DNA from: Phyllobacterium sophorae
Lineage (GTDB): Bacteria; Pseudomonadota; Alphaproteobacteria; Rhizobiales; Rhizobiaceae
Assembly (NCBI RefSeq): GCF_003010965.1
Contig: NZ_PGGM01000002.1
Location: 558,001 to 622,000 of the forward strand
Direction of reading: 5' to 3'
DNA: 64,000 nucleotides
The notes under the pieces were generated by a model that was not told the DNA's origin, ran no database searches, and saw only the letters and a program-made list of their open reading frames with translations. Within the stretch, counting starts at the first letter, position 1. Each line of letters begins with the position of its first letter. The position numbers and the translations under genes are program-made. Of the stretch, positions 37,137 through 45,364 are shown one piece after another.

Positions 37137-38126
37137 ATGCCGAAAAATTCCGACCAGATTGAAGCAGGTCTCGATCGTATTCTGACCCTTGAGCTAGTGC
37201 GTGTAACCGAGCGTGCGGCCGTTGCTGCAGCGCGGCTGCGCGGGCGCGGCGACGAGATGGCGGCCGATCAGGCGGCTGTTGACGCGATGCGCCAGGAGCT
37301 TAACCGCCTGCCCATCTCCGGTACTGTCGTGATCGGCGAAGGCGAACGCGACGAAGCGCCGATGCTCTACATTGGTGAGGAAGTTGGAACGCGCAACGGA
37401 CCGGCGGTCGACATCGCGCTTGACCCGCTGGAAGGCACGACGATCTGTGCCAAGAACTTGCCGAATTCACTTGCCGTCATTGCAATCGCTGAAAAAGGCA
37501 ATCTCCTCTACGCACCCGACGTATACATGGAAAAGATTGCCGTTGGACCCGGCTATCCGGCCGGGATCATCAATCTCGATGCACCGGCGATCGAGAATAT
37601 CACTGCCGTGGCCAAGGCCAAGGGCGTACCCCTCAGTGAAATCACAGCCTGCATCATGGATCGTCCGCGTCATGCCCGCCTCATCGAGGAAGTGCGTGCA
37701 ACCGGCGCTGCCATTCGCCTGATCGGCGATGGCGACGTGGCCGGCGTCATCCATACGACGGACCCGGATGAAACCGGGATCGACATCTATATCGGCATTG
37801 GCGGTGCACCTGAGGGCGTATTGGCTGCTGCAGCGCTGCGTTGCATCGGCGGCCAGATGCAAGGACGCCTGCAGCTCAACAGCGACGACAAGATCGCCCG
37901 CGCTGCCAAGATGGGCATCAGCGATCCGAAGAAGATCTATACGATGGAAGAAATGGCCAAGGGCGACGTGCTCTTTGCCGCGACGGGCGTTACAGATGGC
38001 AATATGCTTTCCGGCGTCAAGTTTGCGCGCGACTACATCCAGACCCATACGGTTGTCATGCGTTCGCATTCCCAAACAGTGCGCGAAATCAAGGCCAAGC
38101 ACCAGGATCTGTCCAAGTTCCAGTAA
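37137..38126 (+). CDS. glpX: class II fructose-1,6-bisphosphatase
   Basis: Hydrolyses fructose-1,6-bisphosphate in gluconeogenesis. The 329-residue protein contains the GlpX signatures VIGEGERDEAPMLYIGEEVG and VDIALDPLEGTTICAKNLPN, carrying the Asp/Glu metal ligands, and GGAPEGVLAAAALRCIGGQM. Start ATG at 37137 (MPKNSDQIEAGLDRILTLEL) agrees with homologues. The gene lies between hom and recJ. A strong terminator at 38150 separates it from the next gene. Confidence 0.95.
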   Translation: MPKNSDQIEAGLDRILTLELVRVTERAAVAAARLRGRGDEMAADQAAVDAMRQELNRLPISGTVVIGEGERDEAPMLYIGEEVGTRNGPAVDIALDPLEGTTICAKNLPNSLAVIAIAEKGNLLYAPDVYMEKIAVGPGYPAGIINLDAPAIENITAVAKAKGVPLSEITACIMDRPRHARLIEEVRATGAAIRLIGDGDVAGVIHTTDPDETGIDIYIGIGGAPEGVLAAAALRCIGGQMQGRLQLNSDDKIARAAKMGISDPKKIYTMEEMAKGDVLFAATGVTDGNMLSGVKFARDYIQTHTVVMRSHSQTVREIKAKHQDLSKFQ

Positions 38127-38149
38127 GAACACTTTGGTCAGTTACATGG

Positions 38150-38187
38150 ACTGCCGGTTCCGAAAGGGACCGGCAGTTTTGCTTTTT
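38150..38187 (+). terminator. Rho-independent terminator of glpX
   Basis: ACTGCCGGT (38150-38158) pairs with ACCGGCAGT (38169-38177), extended by further pairs toward the loop, then TTTGCTTTTT. Confidence 0.92.
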
Positions 38188-38282
38188 AACCCAGTTTCGT
38201 GATCAAGTGTGACTGTACCCTATTGGGATCAAATGATTTTTGCTATTTTGATCTCAGAGGAATTCATTCCGATAGGACAATC

Positions 38283-38891
38283 ATGAATATCCGGTACGGA
38301 ATAGCATGTAGTGTATTGTCGGCGGTCCTTGTTTTGGCCGCTGTTTCTTCGCTGCAAGCGCAGGAAGCGGATCTTGACCTCATTCAGGGCTATCGTTCCG
38401 GTGACATTCTGGTTGGACTTCCTGAAACCTCGGGTCCCTTTACTGTGATCAGCCGCACCAGTGATCCGCAAAACTTCAGCGCTACCGTGGAATATGGAGG
38501 TGTGGACGCGCGTGCGATCGTGTCGATCAATGGTGTCCGCGCCAGCAATGTTGCAGGCATGTACCCTGTCAGGGACGGGCCGGACGATCCTGTGGTGCGC
38601 AGCCTTCTCGATCAGGCTTTTCAATATCATAGCAGCCAGCCCAACCAGATCGCGGTACGAACCAATATCAGTTACGGCAATCGGGCCATGGCTTGCGTCA
38701 GTTCGGATGATCCCCAAAAGAAGGATGATTTTCTGGTCTGTGCGACTGGTGTTCTTGGCCGCTACATGCTGATTCAGCCGGTCATGAATTACAGGCTCAG
38801 TTCGAAAGGCGTGGTTGACCGCCAGCTCGCCGATTTCGCCTCATCGATGGCTCAGGCCATAAGCGAGCTGGCGCTGCCGGCGGGGAATTGA
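38283..38891 (+). CDS. hypothetical exported protein
   Basis: Not recognised. The 202-residue product begins MNIRYGIACSVLSAVLVLAA and has a signal peptide with a likely cleavage after SSLQAQ, so it is periplasmic. The mature protein contains two cysteines (ACVSSDD and FLVCATGV) that could form a disulfide, and no clear repeats or metal motif. The ATG at 38283 was preferred over a frame extending to 38199 because the signal peptide starts there. It precedes recJ by about 77 bases but is unlikely to be related functionally. Confidence 0.7.
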   Translation: MNIRYGIACSVLSAVLVLAAVSSLQAQEADLDLIQGYRSGDILVGLPETSGPFTVISRTSDPQNFSATVEYGGVDARAIVSINGVRASNVAGMYPVRDGPDDPVVRSLLDQAFQYHSSQPNQIAVRTNISYGNRAMACVSSDDPQKKDDFLVCATGVLGRYMLIQPVMNYRLSSKGVVDRQLADFASSMAQAISELALPAGN

Positions 38892-38967
38892 GCCACTGTC
38901 TGCGATTGCCGTTGGATACATCTTTCGAAGCATTGCATTCATTGCCGCCGGATGATTGAACCTTCAG

Positions 38968-40758
38968 ATGATTTCTGAACGGCTCTTCCTCGGCGTTGAA
39001 CAATCGGCAACCGGTCTGAAATGGGTCGACCGGCTGGGACAGCGCGAGGCAAATATCGCGCTTGCCATGGCGCAGAACCATGGTTTTCCCGATCTGGTGA
39101 CGCGCGTTCTGGCGGGCAGGGGTGTTGGTCTGGACGAGGCGGCTTCCTTCATGGAGCCGACGATCAAGGGCCTGATGCCGGATCCAGCTTCGCTGACTGA
39201 TATGAATAGGGCAGCGGAGCGCATCGCCAAGGCTATCGCCGGGCATGAGAAAGTTGCGATTTTTGGCGACTATGACGTCGACGGCGCCTGTTCTTCGGCT
39301 ATCCTGTCACGTTTCCTGACCCATTACGGCATTGCCAACCGGATTTACATTCCGGACCGGATCTTCGAGGGCTACGGTCCCAATCCGTCGGCGATGCAGG
39401 AGCTGGCGGCGCAGGCGTCGCTCATTGTCACGGTCGATTGCGGCACCAACAGCGCGGCGGCGATTGAGGCGGCCAAGGCGGCAGGCGCCGAAGTGGTGGT
39501 GCTCGATCACCATCAGGTAGGCGGCGAATTGCCGGCTGCGGCGCATGCTGTTGCCAATCCGAACCGGGAGGACGATCTCTCCGGCCAAGGTCATCTCTGC
39601 GCTGCAGGGGTGGTATTCCTCACACTGGTGCAAACGCTGCGGATCATACGCGAAAAGCGCATCGCCACCGGCACGCTTGCGCCTGACCTCCTGTCGCTGC
39701 TCGATCTGGTGGCGCTGGCGACCGTGTGCGATGTAGTGCCGTTGAAGGAGCTCAACCGGGCCTTCGTCGTCAAGGGCATACTGGTGGCGCGGGCCCAGCA
39801 GAACGTCGGACTGGCCGCGCTGGCGCGTGTCTCGCGCATCGGCGAGCCGTTGAATGCCTTTCATTTCGCTTACCTCATCGGGCCGAGGATCAATGCTGGC
39901 GGGCGCATTGGCGATGCCGGGCTTGGCGCAAGGCTGCTGACGCTCGACGACCCCAACGAAGCGATGCGTATTGCCGAGGAACTCGACCGGTTGAACCAGG
40001 AACGCCAGGCGATGGAAACCATCATGCTGGAACAGGCCGAGACGGAAGCGATGGTCGAGCTCTCCGCCGGGGCGGGACCGGCAGTTCTGGTCACCGCCAG
40101 CGACGACTGGCATCCGGGCATCGTTGGGCTTATTGCGGCGCGGCTAAAGGAGCGCACGCGGCGCCCGGCTTTCGCCATCGCCTTCAACGCCAATGGCACG
40201 GGCAGCGGTTCCGGCCGGTCGATCAATGGCTTCGACCTGGGAAGGCTGGTGCGAAATGCGGTTGAACAGGGGCTTCTCGTCAAGGGTGGCGGTCATGCCA
40301 TGGCGGCAGGAATCACGGTGGAACGGGGCAAGTTGGGCGCGCTAAGGGCGTTCTTCGAGGAGAATGCCAGCGACATGGTCGGCCAACTCCGCGGCAACGC
40401 ATCCCTTGCCATCGATGGCGCGTTGAGCGCCGCGGGCGCCACTGTGCCCCTTTATGAAACCATGGAGAAGGCCGGTCCATACGGCTCCGGGCATCCGCAA
40501 CCGGTTCTGGTACTGCCCCATCACCGGTTGGTCGATGCCCGGATGGTCGGCACGGCCCATGTCAAGGCGACGCTGGCCGGAGCGGACGGCAAGCGCATCA
40601 ACGCTATCGCGTTCCGGGCGGTCGGCAGTCCACTCGGCGACTTCCTTTTCAATCAGTTGGGCCAGTCAATGCATGTGGCCGGCAACCTCGCTCTCAATCA
40701 CTGGAACGGCTCGACCACCACGCAATTCCGCATCCTCGATGCGGCAAGAGCCATCTGA
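38968..40758 (+). CDS. recJ: single-stranded-DNA-specific exonuclease RecJ
   Basis: A 5'-to-3' exonuclease used in recombination and mismatch repair. The 596-residue protein has the DHH-family motifs IFGDYDVDGACSSAIL (about residue 90), VTVDCGTN, VVVLDHHQVGG, the DHH core, and later a DHHA1 domain with GSGRSINGFDLG and VKGGGHAMAAG. The C-terminal OB-like part is present. Start ATG at 38968 (MISERLFLGVE); a TTG four codons upstream is an alternative. It is followed after about 100 bases by an SOS-type polymerase gene. Confidence 0.94.
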   Translation: MISERLFLGVEQSATGLKWVDRLGQREANIALAMAQNHGFPDLVTRVLAGRGVGLDEAASFMEPTIKGLMPDPASLTDMNRAAERIAKAIAGHEKVAIFGDYDVDGACSSAILSRFLTHYGIANRIYIPDRIFEGYGPNPSAMQELAAQASLIVTVDCGTNSAAAIEAAKAAGAEVVVLDHHQVGGELPAAAHAVANPNREDDLSGQGHLCAAGVVFLTLVQTLRIIREKRIATGTLAPDLLSLLDLVALATVCDVVPLKELNRAFVVKGILVARAQQNVGLAALARVSRIGEPLNAFHFAYLIGPRINAGGRIGDAGLGARLLTLDDPNEAMRIAEELDRLNQERQAMETIMLEQAETEAMVELSAGAGPAVLVTASDDWHPGIVGLIAARLKERTRRPAFAIAFNANGTGSGSGRSINGFDLGRLVRNAVEQGLLVKGGGHAMAAGITVERGKLGALRAFFEENASDMVGQLRGNASLAIDGALSAAGATVPLYETMEKAGPYGSGHPQPVLVLPHHRLVDARMVGTAHVKATLAGADGKRINAIAFRAVGSPLGDFLFNQLGQSMHVAGNLALNHWNGSTTTQFRILDAARAI

Positions 40759-40825
40759 ATCATCGTTTTTTGTCAGGATTGGACATTTCTCCTACAGATT
40801 TCTATTTCATATCTATATCACATAT

Positions 40826-40840
40826 GTTCTAGTTTTGTTC
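40826..40840 (+). promoter_or_regulatory. alphaproteobacterial SOS (LexA) box GTTC-N7-GTTC
   Basis: GTTC at 40826-40829 and GTTC at 40837-40840 with exactly seven bases between them, 20 bases upstream of the Y-family polymerase start. This is the direct-repeat LexA site known from alphaproteobacteria. Position fits promoter overlap. Confidence 0.75.
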
Positions 40841-40859
40841 TCAGTTGAGAGCTTCGAGC

Positions 40860-42104
40860 ATGCGTAAACCGACCCATCCTGAAAAGCTGTATCTGGATTT
40901 CGACAGTTTCTTTGCCAGCGCCGAGCAGCAGCTCAATCCGGCGCTGCAGGGACGTGCGGTTGCTGTTGTGCCGCTGGATTCGCCCCATACCAGTGTCATC
41001 GCCGCGAGCCACCAGGCCAAGCCCTTCGGCATCAAGACGGGAACGCCGGTACGCGAGGCGAGGGAGAAATGTCCGGACATCGTCTTCATCGAAGCACGAC
41101 CGGATGTATACGTAAAGTTGCACAACCGCATTCTCGAGACGATCGAGCGCTGCGTGCCGATTGCCTCGGTGCGCTCCATCGATGAGGTCTCCTGCAGCCT
41201 GCTGGCGTCGGAGGCGCGCGAAGCCGAGGCGCTGGTGGCGCGGATCAAGCGCGCCCTGCGTGACGAGATCGGGCCGATCCTCACCTGTTCAATCGGCATC
41301 TCGGTCAATGAACTCCTGGCCAAGATCGCGGCGGAAATGGACAAGCCGGACGGTTTTGTGCTGCTGGATCATGCCGACCTGCCGGGAAGGTTGTTCGACC
41401 TCGAACTGCGCGATCTGCCGGGCATTTCCAAGGGCATGGAGACGCGGCTGGGCGAGGCGGGCGTCACCGATATCCGCGGTTTGTGGGATCTCGCGCCGAA
41501 GCACGCCCGCGCCATCTGGAATAGCGTCGAGGGCGAGCGCTTTGTCTCGGCGCTGCATGGCTACGCGGTGGAAAAGCCGGAGACGGTCAAACGCATGTTC
41601 GGCCATGGCCGCAATTTGCCGCCGGACTGGCGCGCGCCGGAAAAGGTGCTGCAATGCGCCAGGCTGCTGACGCTCAGCGCCGCCCGCCGCCTGCGCCGCT
41701 CGCATTTCCGCGCCGGAGCCATGAGCTATACGATCGGGGTCAGGCGCGACAGCCGCGTGACACTGGAAGGCCAGTTCCGCCCGGCGCGCGACGACCATAC
41801 TTTCCTGAATTGCCTCAATGATTTGCACGCAAAACTGCTGAAATCGGGCGAGATGCGCAACATCAGCAATGTCACCGTGGTGCTGCACGATCTATCCGGC
41901 GAGGAGGAGGCGAGCCGCGACCTGTTCGACACCGGCGCGAGCATGAAGCAGCGCGGCCAATCGGAACGCGTTTCGGATATACTCGACAAGGTGCGCGTGC
42001 GCCACGGCTCGAAGGCGCTAAACCTCGGGCCCATGAATGGCCCGGGCAACTATATCGGCTCGAAGATCGCGTTTGGGCGCATACCCGAGGCGGAGGATTT
42101 TTGA
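40860..42104 (+). CDS. Y-family DNA polymerase (DinB-like)
   Basis: Translesion polymerase, 414 residues. The catalytic acidic residues are present: KLYLDFDSFFASAEQQL near the start and VRSIDEVSCSLLA around residue 105, so it should be active, unlike catalytically dead ImuB proteins. The fingers helix (VAVVPLDSPHTSVIAASHQA) and thumb segment (GISKGMETRLGEAGVTDI) follow, then a little-finger domain ending near KIAFGRIPEAEDF. The protein lacks the usual DinB C-terminal tail with a clamp-binding motif that I could recognise. An SOS box lies 20 bases upstream. Confidence 0.85.
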   Translation: MRKPTHPEKLYLDFDSFFASAEQQLNPALQGRAVAVVPLDSPHTSVIAASHQAKPFGIKTGTPVREAREKCPDIVFIEARPDVYVKLHNRILETIERCVPIASVRSIDEVSCSLLASEAREAEALVARIKRALRDEIGPILTCSIGISVNELLAKIAAEMDKPDGFVLLDHADLPGRLFDLELRDLPGISKGMETRLGEAGVTDIRGLWDLAPKHARAIWNSVEGERFVSALHGYAVEKPETVKRMFGHGRNLPPDWRAPEKVLQCARLLTLSAARRLRRSHFRAGAMSYTIGVRRDSRVTLEGQFRPARDDHTFLNCLNDLHAKLLKSGEMRNISNVTVVLHDLSGEEEASRDLFDTGASMKQRGQSERVSDILDKVRVRHGSKALNLGPMNGPGNYIGSKIAFGRIPEAEDF

Positions 42105-42118
42105 GGTTGATCCGATTT

Positions 42119-42328
42119 CTCTCCCTTGCGGGAGAGAAAGGATTTTCCCGGATTTAGCCCTTGCTAAATCCTTGGAAAATCCAAGTAAGGGGATACTTTT
42201 CTGTTGAAGTCAAGAATCCCCTCTCTTGCGATTTCTAGCACTTAGCAAGTGCTAAGGTGCTGAAATCGCTACCAGGGCGAGCCACGGAGCTCGCCCGCCT
42301 TTCGGGCCCCTCAATGGGGGAGATAACC
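42119..42328. repeat. mosaic of nested palindromes (intergenic repeat element)
   Basis: Between the polymerase gene and yjhX. It has CTCTCCC-TTGC-GGGAGAG at 42119-42136; a long hairpin at about 42140-42182 where GGATTTTCC and GGAAAATCC enclose GGATTTAGC-CCTT-GCTAAATCC; an imperfect hairpin at 42230-42267 with TTAGCA/TGCTAA at its tip; and GGCGAGC/GCTCGCC around 42278-42298. No gene is present. This resembles the repetitive palindromic elements of Rhizobiales, but the copy number elsewhere cannot be seen. Confidence 0.7.
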
Positions 42329-42344
42329 GGCCGGACCCACGGTG

Positions 42345-42602
42345 CTACCGATTATCCAGCTCGGCGCGCACCAGTTGCAGCCCGCGCCGGGTGACCCGGT
42401 AGGGCCCGCCACCGGCGGACGCGATTGCCCTTTTCTGTTTCAACTTGCGAAACAGCCGAAGATCGCAGGCCATATAGCGGGAGCCATCGCGGGTGAGGCA
42501 GATGATCTCGACAATGGTCTTGCGTTGGTCTTTTTCGAGCAGAATCTTGCCGCCCTGGGCGAGCAGGTGAAGAATGCGCTGTTCGTCGCGCGAAATATCC
42601 AT
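42345..42602 (-). CDS. yjhX: YjhX family protein (UPF0386)
   Basis: An 85-residue protein with MDISRDEQRILHLLAQGGK, LLEKDQRKTIVEIICLTRDG, DLRLFRKLKQKRAIASAGGG and PYRVTRRGLQLVRAELDNR in series, which spans the YjhX (UPF0386) family; it has a winged-helix look. In E. coli YjhX was reported as a toxin paired with YjhQ, an acetyltransferase antitoxin; no acetyltransferase is next to it here. The ATG at 42602 was chosen because the family begins MDIS. It is preceded by a structured leader. Confidence 0.85.
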   Translation of the reverse strand: MDISRDEQRILHLLAQGGKILLEKDQRKTIVEIICLTRDGSRYMACDLRLFRKLKQKRAIASAGGGPYRVTRRGLQLVRAELDNR

Positions 42603-42745
42603 GTCTGTAGTCCTGAGGAAAACGGGCAAAAGCCCATGAAAACTCGTCCGCAGCCGGTGATGCCGGCGCGGGGCTCCTGTTTTCATGCCCCAAGCTTCAA
42701 GGAAGCTGGGCTTCAGCGGGACTCAGACTGAGAAGACATAAGGAC
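42603..42745 (-). promoter_or_regulatory. structured 5' leader upstream of yjhX
   Basis: On the minus strand three hairpins occur in about 110 bases: CCCAGCTTC/GAAGCTTGGG, GCCGG-CATCA-CCGGC, and GGGC-TTTT-GCCC, the last about 25 bases before the ATG. They may regulate translation of yjhX. No match to a riboswitch class I recognise was found. Confidence 0.45.
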
Positions 42746-42849
42746 TCCATCGGGTGGATGGCCGATATATAACGCGGACAATCCGGATGTCAAAGCGGCG
42801 CGGAACCTTCGCAGCTCCGGCGGGATTATAGATCATCACACGAGGGAGG

Positions 42850-43179
42850 ATTGCCAAGGACCGCGCCGCGATCGAGCCATTGATTGCCGAGGATTTCCAT
42901 TTCACCAGCCCGCTCGACAACCGCATTGATCGCACCATCTTTTTCGAACGCTGCTGGCCGAACAGCGAAATCATTGCGGGTTTCGAATTCATCCATCTCG
43001 TCCCCACGGGCGACAAGGTGTTTGTTGCCTATGAGGGCAGCAGCACCGACGGCCACAGGTTCCGCAACACGGAAATCCTGACCGTTCGCGAGGGCAAGGT
43101 CACCGACGCGGAGGTCTATTTCGGCTGGTCGATCCCGCACAAGGCAGAACCGGGCGGCTTCGTCGACAGTTCACAATAG
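42850..43179 (+). pseudogene. SnoaL-like (NTF2 fold) protein, 5' truncated
   Basis: The frame encodes AKDRAAIEPLIAEDFHFTSP and continues to FGWSIPHKAEPGG, the body of a SnoaL-like NTF2-fold family. The usual N-terminal helix and start are missing: a stop codon lies in frame at about 42829, and no ATG or strong start precedes the conserved AKD segment. A TTG at 42880 could give a 99-residue remnant without the first helix. The upstream sequence shows no match to the missing part, suggesting a deletion or rearrangement rather than a point frameshift. Confidence 0.55.
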
Positions 43180-43200
43180 GCAAGGTCCGGTCGCACTTGA

Positions 43201-43980
43201 TCAGCTTGGCGCCGGCGGCGCCGCGCTGGCGATCTGCTCCTGCAGCCGCAGCAGCGGGCCCGGACTGAGCTCGGCCGGCGGGCTGTAGGGATTGGAGAAG
43301 GCGTAGATGAGAAACAGGATGATGCCGGTATAGGCGCCGAATATCGAAATCAGCAGGATATTTCGGCGCCGCGGCGGGTAGGAATAATAGGCGAGCGAAA
43401 TGAAGAACAAGCCCGAAAGCGCGGCGAACCAGAATATCGCGCTCATGGTATCGGCAGCGGTGCTCTCGCGCCTGGTGCGGCTGTCGGAAACGACATAGAT
43501 GCGGTCGAGCATGTGGCCGCGCAGGCTTTGCTGGCGCGGATTTGTTGGCACGAGGTCGAGAACCGCGCGATAGGCCTCGTCCCATTGCGCCCAGGCTTCC
43601 GGCGCCAGCCGGTCGGTCTCGCCAAGTTCCTGCCATTCCTTATCGACGACGACGCGGATATAATCGCTGAGTTCCTTCTGGATCGCTCCCTTCTCGGCAT
43701 CGCCATAGCGCCCGGCATCGAAATAGATGTCGGCGAGGGCATTGGCCTCCGTGGCGGTCTGGTAGCGGAGCTGCTGGTAGTCGATCATCTCCTGCGCAAA
43801 AACCAGCGCCAGGATCAGCCCGTGCAGCGCGGAAATGCGGAAGATGACCGAGCTCGCCAGGTCTTTTTCGTGGGTCTCGGCCTCGCCGCCGGTGATCCAC
43901 CGCATCAGGAAATAGGAAGCGAGCGTCAGCGCGATGGTTCCGCCGACGAAAATGGCACCGACAAAAACCTCGAAAAGCAT
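43201..43980 (-). CDS. DUF4239 domain-containing membrane protein
   Basis: A 259-residue inner-membrane protein of the DUF4239 (bestrophin-like) family, function unknown. Two helices near the N-terminus (VGAIFVGGTIALTLASYFLM and ISALHGLILALVFAQEM) are followed by a soluble helical region (residues 75-175) and two C-terminal helices. The start at 43980 (MLFEVFVG) is used; a frame extending to 44115 has no membrane or family support. It lies between the decayed SnoaL gene and the defence cassette. Confidence 0.8.
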   Translation of the reverse strand: MLFEVFVGAIFVGGTIALTLASYFLMRWITGGEAETHEKDLASSVIFRISALHGLILALVFAQEMIDYQQLRYQTATEANALADIYFDAGRYGDAEKGAIQKELSDYIRVVVDKEWQELGETDRLAPEAWAQWDEAYRAVLDLVPTNPRQQSLRGHMLDRIYVVSDSRTRRESTAADTMSAIFWFAALSGLFFISLAYYSYPPRRRNILLISIFGAYTGIILFLIYAFSNPYSPPAELSPGPLLRLQEQIASAAPPAPS

Positions 43981-44158
43981 GCGGCATCTCCCCCGGGACG
44001 GTATTTTTAGCTGCCGGTTATGCGCGTTGTGCGCAACCGGAGCAGCATTTATGCAACCGATGGTATCCCCTGGGGGTAATTTACGTGGATTTGGCGGGAA
44101 TGCTACTGGGATCAATGAGTGCGCAGAAGCCAGAAATCAAATAGTGAATTTTCAACGT

Positions 44159-44176
44159 AATTAGCGTGCTGCCCCA
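44159..44176. repeat. left copy of an imperfect direct repeat flanking the defence cassette
   Basis: AATTAGCGTGCTGCCCCA. The copy at 47629-47642 reads AATTAGCTGCCCCA, identical except for four bases missing in the middle. Together they bracket the methyltransferase-to-vsr cassette. Confidence 0.4.
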
Positions 44177-44187
44177 CTGGTAATACG

Positions 44188-44217
44188 ATGTCCGACTCGG
44201 ATATTGAAATAATATGA
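44188..44217 (+). promoter_or_regulatory. 9-codon leader ORF and 11-bp inverted repeat before the methyltransferase
   Basis: A short frame ATG-TCC-GAC onward (MSDSDIEII) runs from 44188 to a stop at 44215 that overlaps the methyltransferase ATG (ATGA). Within it TCCGA-C-TCGGA (44191-44201) is a perfect inverted repeat. It may be an operator for autoregulation, as known for some C5-methyltransferases, or a coupled leader peptide. Confidence 0.4.
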
Positions 44218-45317
44218 CTAAGACTGTTTCTAACATGGTAGTTCAAGAAGATACGACCGCAGTCATCGACCTCTTTTGCGGGGCGGGTGGGCTGGCCTAT
44301 GGTCTTAAGATGGCCGGGTTGCACGTGGCTGCGGGCGTCGATCTTGATCCAAATTGCAAGTATCCATTGGAAACAAATACTGACGCTGTTTTTGCGTGTC
44401 GGGATGTTTCGGACCTAGCTCCCGAAGATTTAACACAATGGTTTGGCGATGCTTCGGTTCGTGTATTGGCAGGGTGTGCTCCCTGTCAGCCATTTTCCAC
44501 TTATTCACAAAGCCGTAAGTCAGTCGATCATCGGTGGACGTTGCTACGTGAATTCCAGCGTTTGGCCATGGCTGTTCGTCCAGAGATTGTTACCATGGAA
44601 AACGTTCGCGGTTTGGCGACCCAGGCCGTTTGGAGCGAGTTCGTCCAAGGGTTAGAGGAAAGCGGCTATACGGTTTCTTGGAGCGAAGTAACATGTACAG
44701 ATTATGGTATTCCCCAAAATAGGAAACGATTGGTGTTATTGGCCTCTCAGTTTGGGCGAATTGAGCTGATCGAACCAACCGAGAAAAAAATTGTCACTGT
44801 AATGGATACCATTGGCGATCTGCCTCCCATCGCGGCAGGAGAGCAATTTGATGGTGATCCCTTGCATATATCATCGACATTGAGCTCTCTCAATCTGCGT
44901 AGAATGAAGGCTTCGAAACCAGGGGGAACGTGGCGAGATTGGCCGAATGACCTTCGAGCGGATTGTCATGTCCGCGAAACCGGAAAGACATACCCTTCGG
45001 TATATGGTCGGATGGAGTGGAACAAGCCCGCACCAACCATGACGACTCAGTGTTTTGGATTTGGTAATGGGCGGTTTGGTCACCCAAAACAAGATCGCGC
45101 TATCAGTCTTCGCGAGGCCGCGCTACTGCAATCGTTTCCACGCGATTATGCTTTCTTGAAACAAGACGAGCAAGTCTCTTTTAAGCGCCTTGGTACCTTG
45201 ATCGTAAACGCAGTTCCACCAAAGCTCGGAGAAATAATTGGGCAATCCATCCGCCAGCACCTTGTGCAAGTGCGTAGTGGTACCCTGCCGGGAACACAAC
45301 AACTGTCTCTGCTCTAA
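44214..45317 (+). CDS. DNA (cytosine-5-)-methyltransferase
   Basis: Transfers a methyl group from SAM to C5 of cytosine in a specific DNA site. The 367-residue protein has motif I DLFCGAGGLAYGL (residues 19-31), motif IV GCAPCQPFS with catalytic Cys91, motif VI MENVRG (128-133), motif VIII QNRKRLVLLAS (168-178), a target-recognition region (about 210-275), motif IX SLREAALLQSFP and motif X GTLIVNAVPPKL. It is the first gene of a four-gene plus-strand cassette ending in vsr. Base composition and codon use are AT-richer than the flanks, suggesting transfer. Confidence 0.94.
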   Translation: MTKTVSNMVVQEDTTAVIDLFCGAGGLAYGLKMAGLHVAAGVDLDPNCKYPLETNTDAVFACRDVSDLAPEDLTQWFGDASVRVLAGCAPCQPFSTYSQSRKSVDHRWTLLREFQRLAMAVRPEIVTMENVRGLATQAVWSEFVQGLEESGYTVSWSEVTCTDYGIPQNRKRLVLLASQFGRIELIEPTEKKIVTVMDTIGDLPPIAAGEQFDGDPLHISSTLSSLNLRRMKASKPGGTWRDWPNDLRADCHVRETGKTYPSVYGRMEWNKPAPTMTTQCFGFGNGRFGHPKQDRAISLREAALLQSFPRDYAFLKQDEQVSFKRLGTLIVNAVPPKLGEIIGQSIRQHLVQVRSGTLPGTQQLSLL

Positions 45318-45364
45318 GATCGTCGGCGGAATATAATCGACCTTAAGAAAAATTGGGGGATTGC

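Noticed and set aside
42603..42745. Possible known riboswitch or speF-like leader before yjhX
   Set aside because: The hairpins are present but no conserved riboswitch core could be matched from memory and the gene is not a polyamine or metabolite gene.
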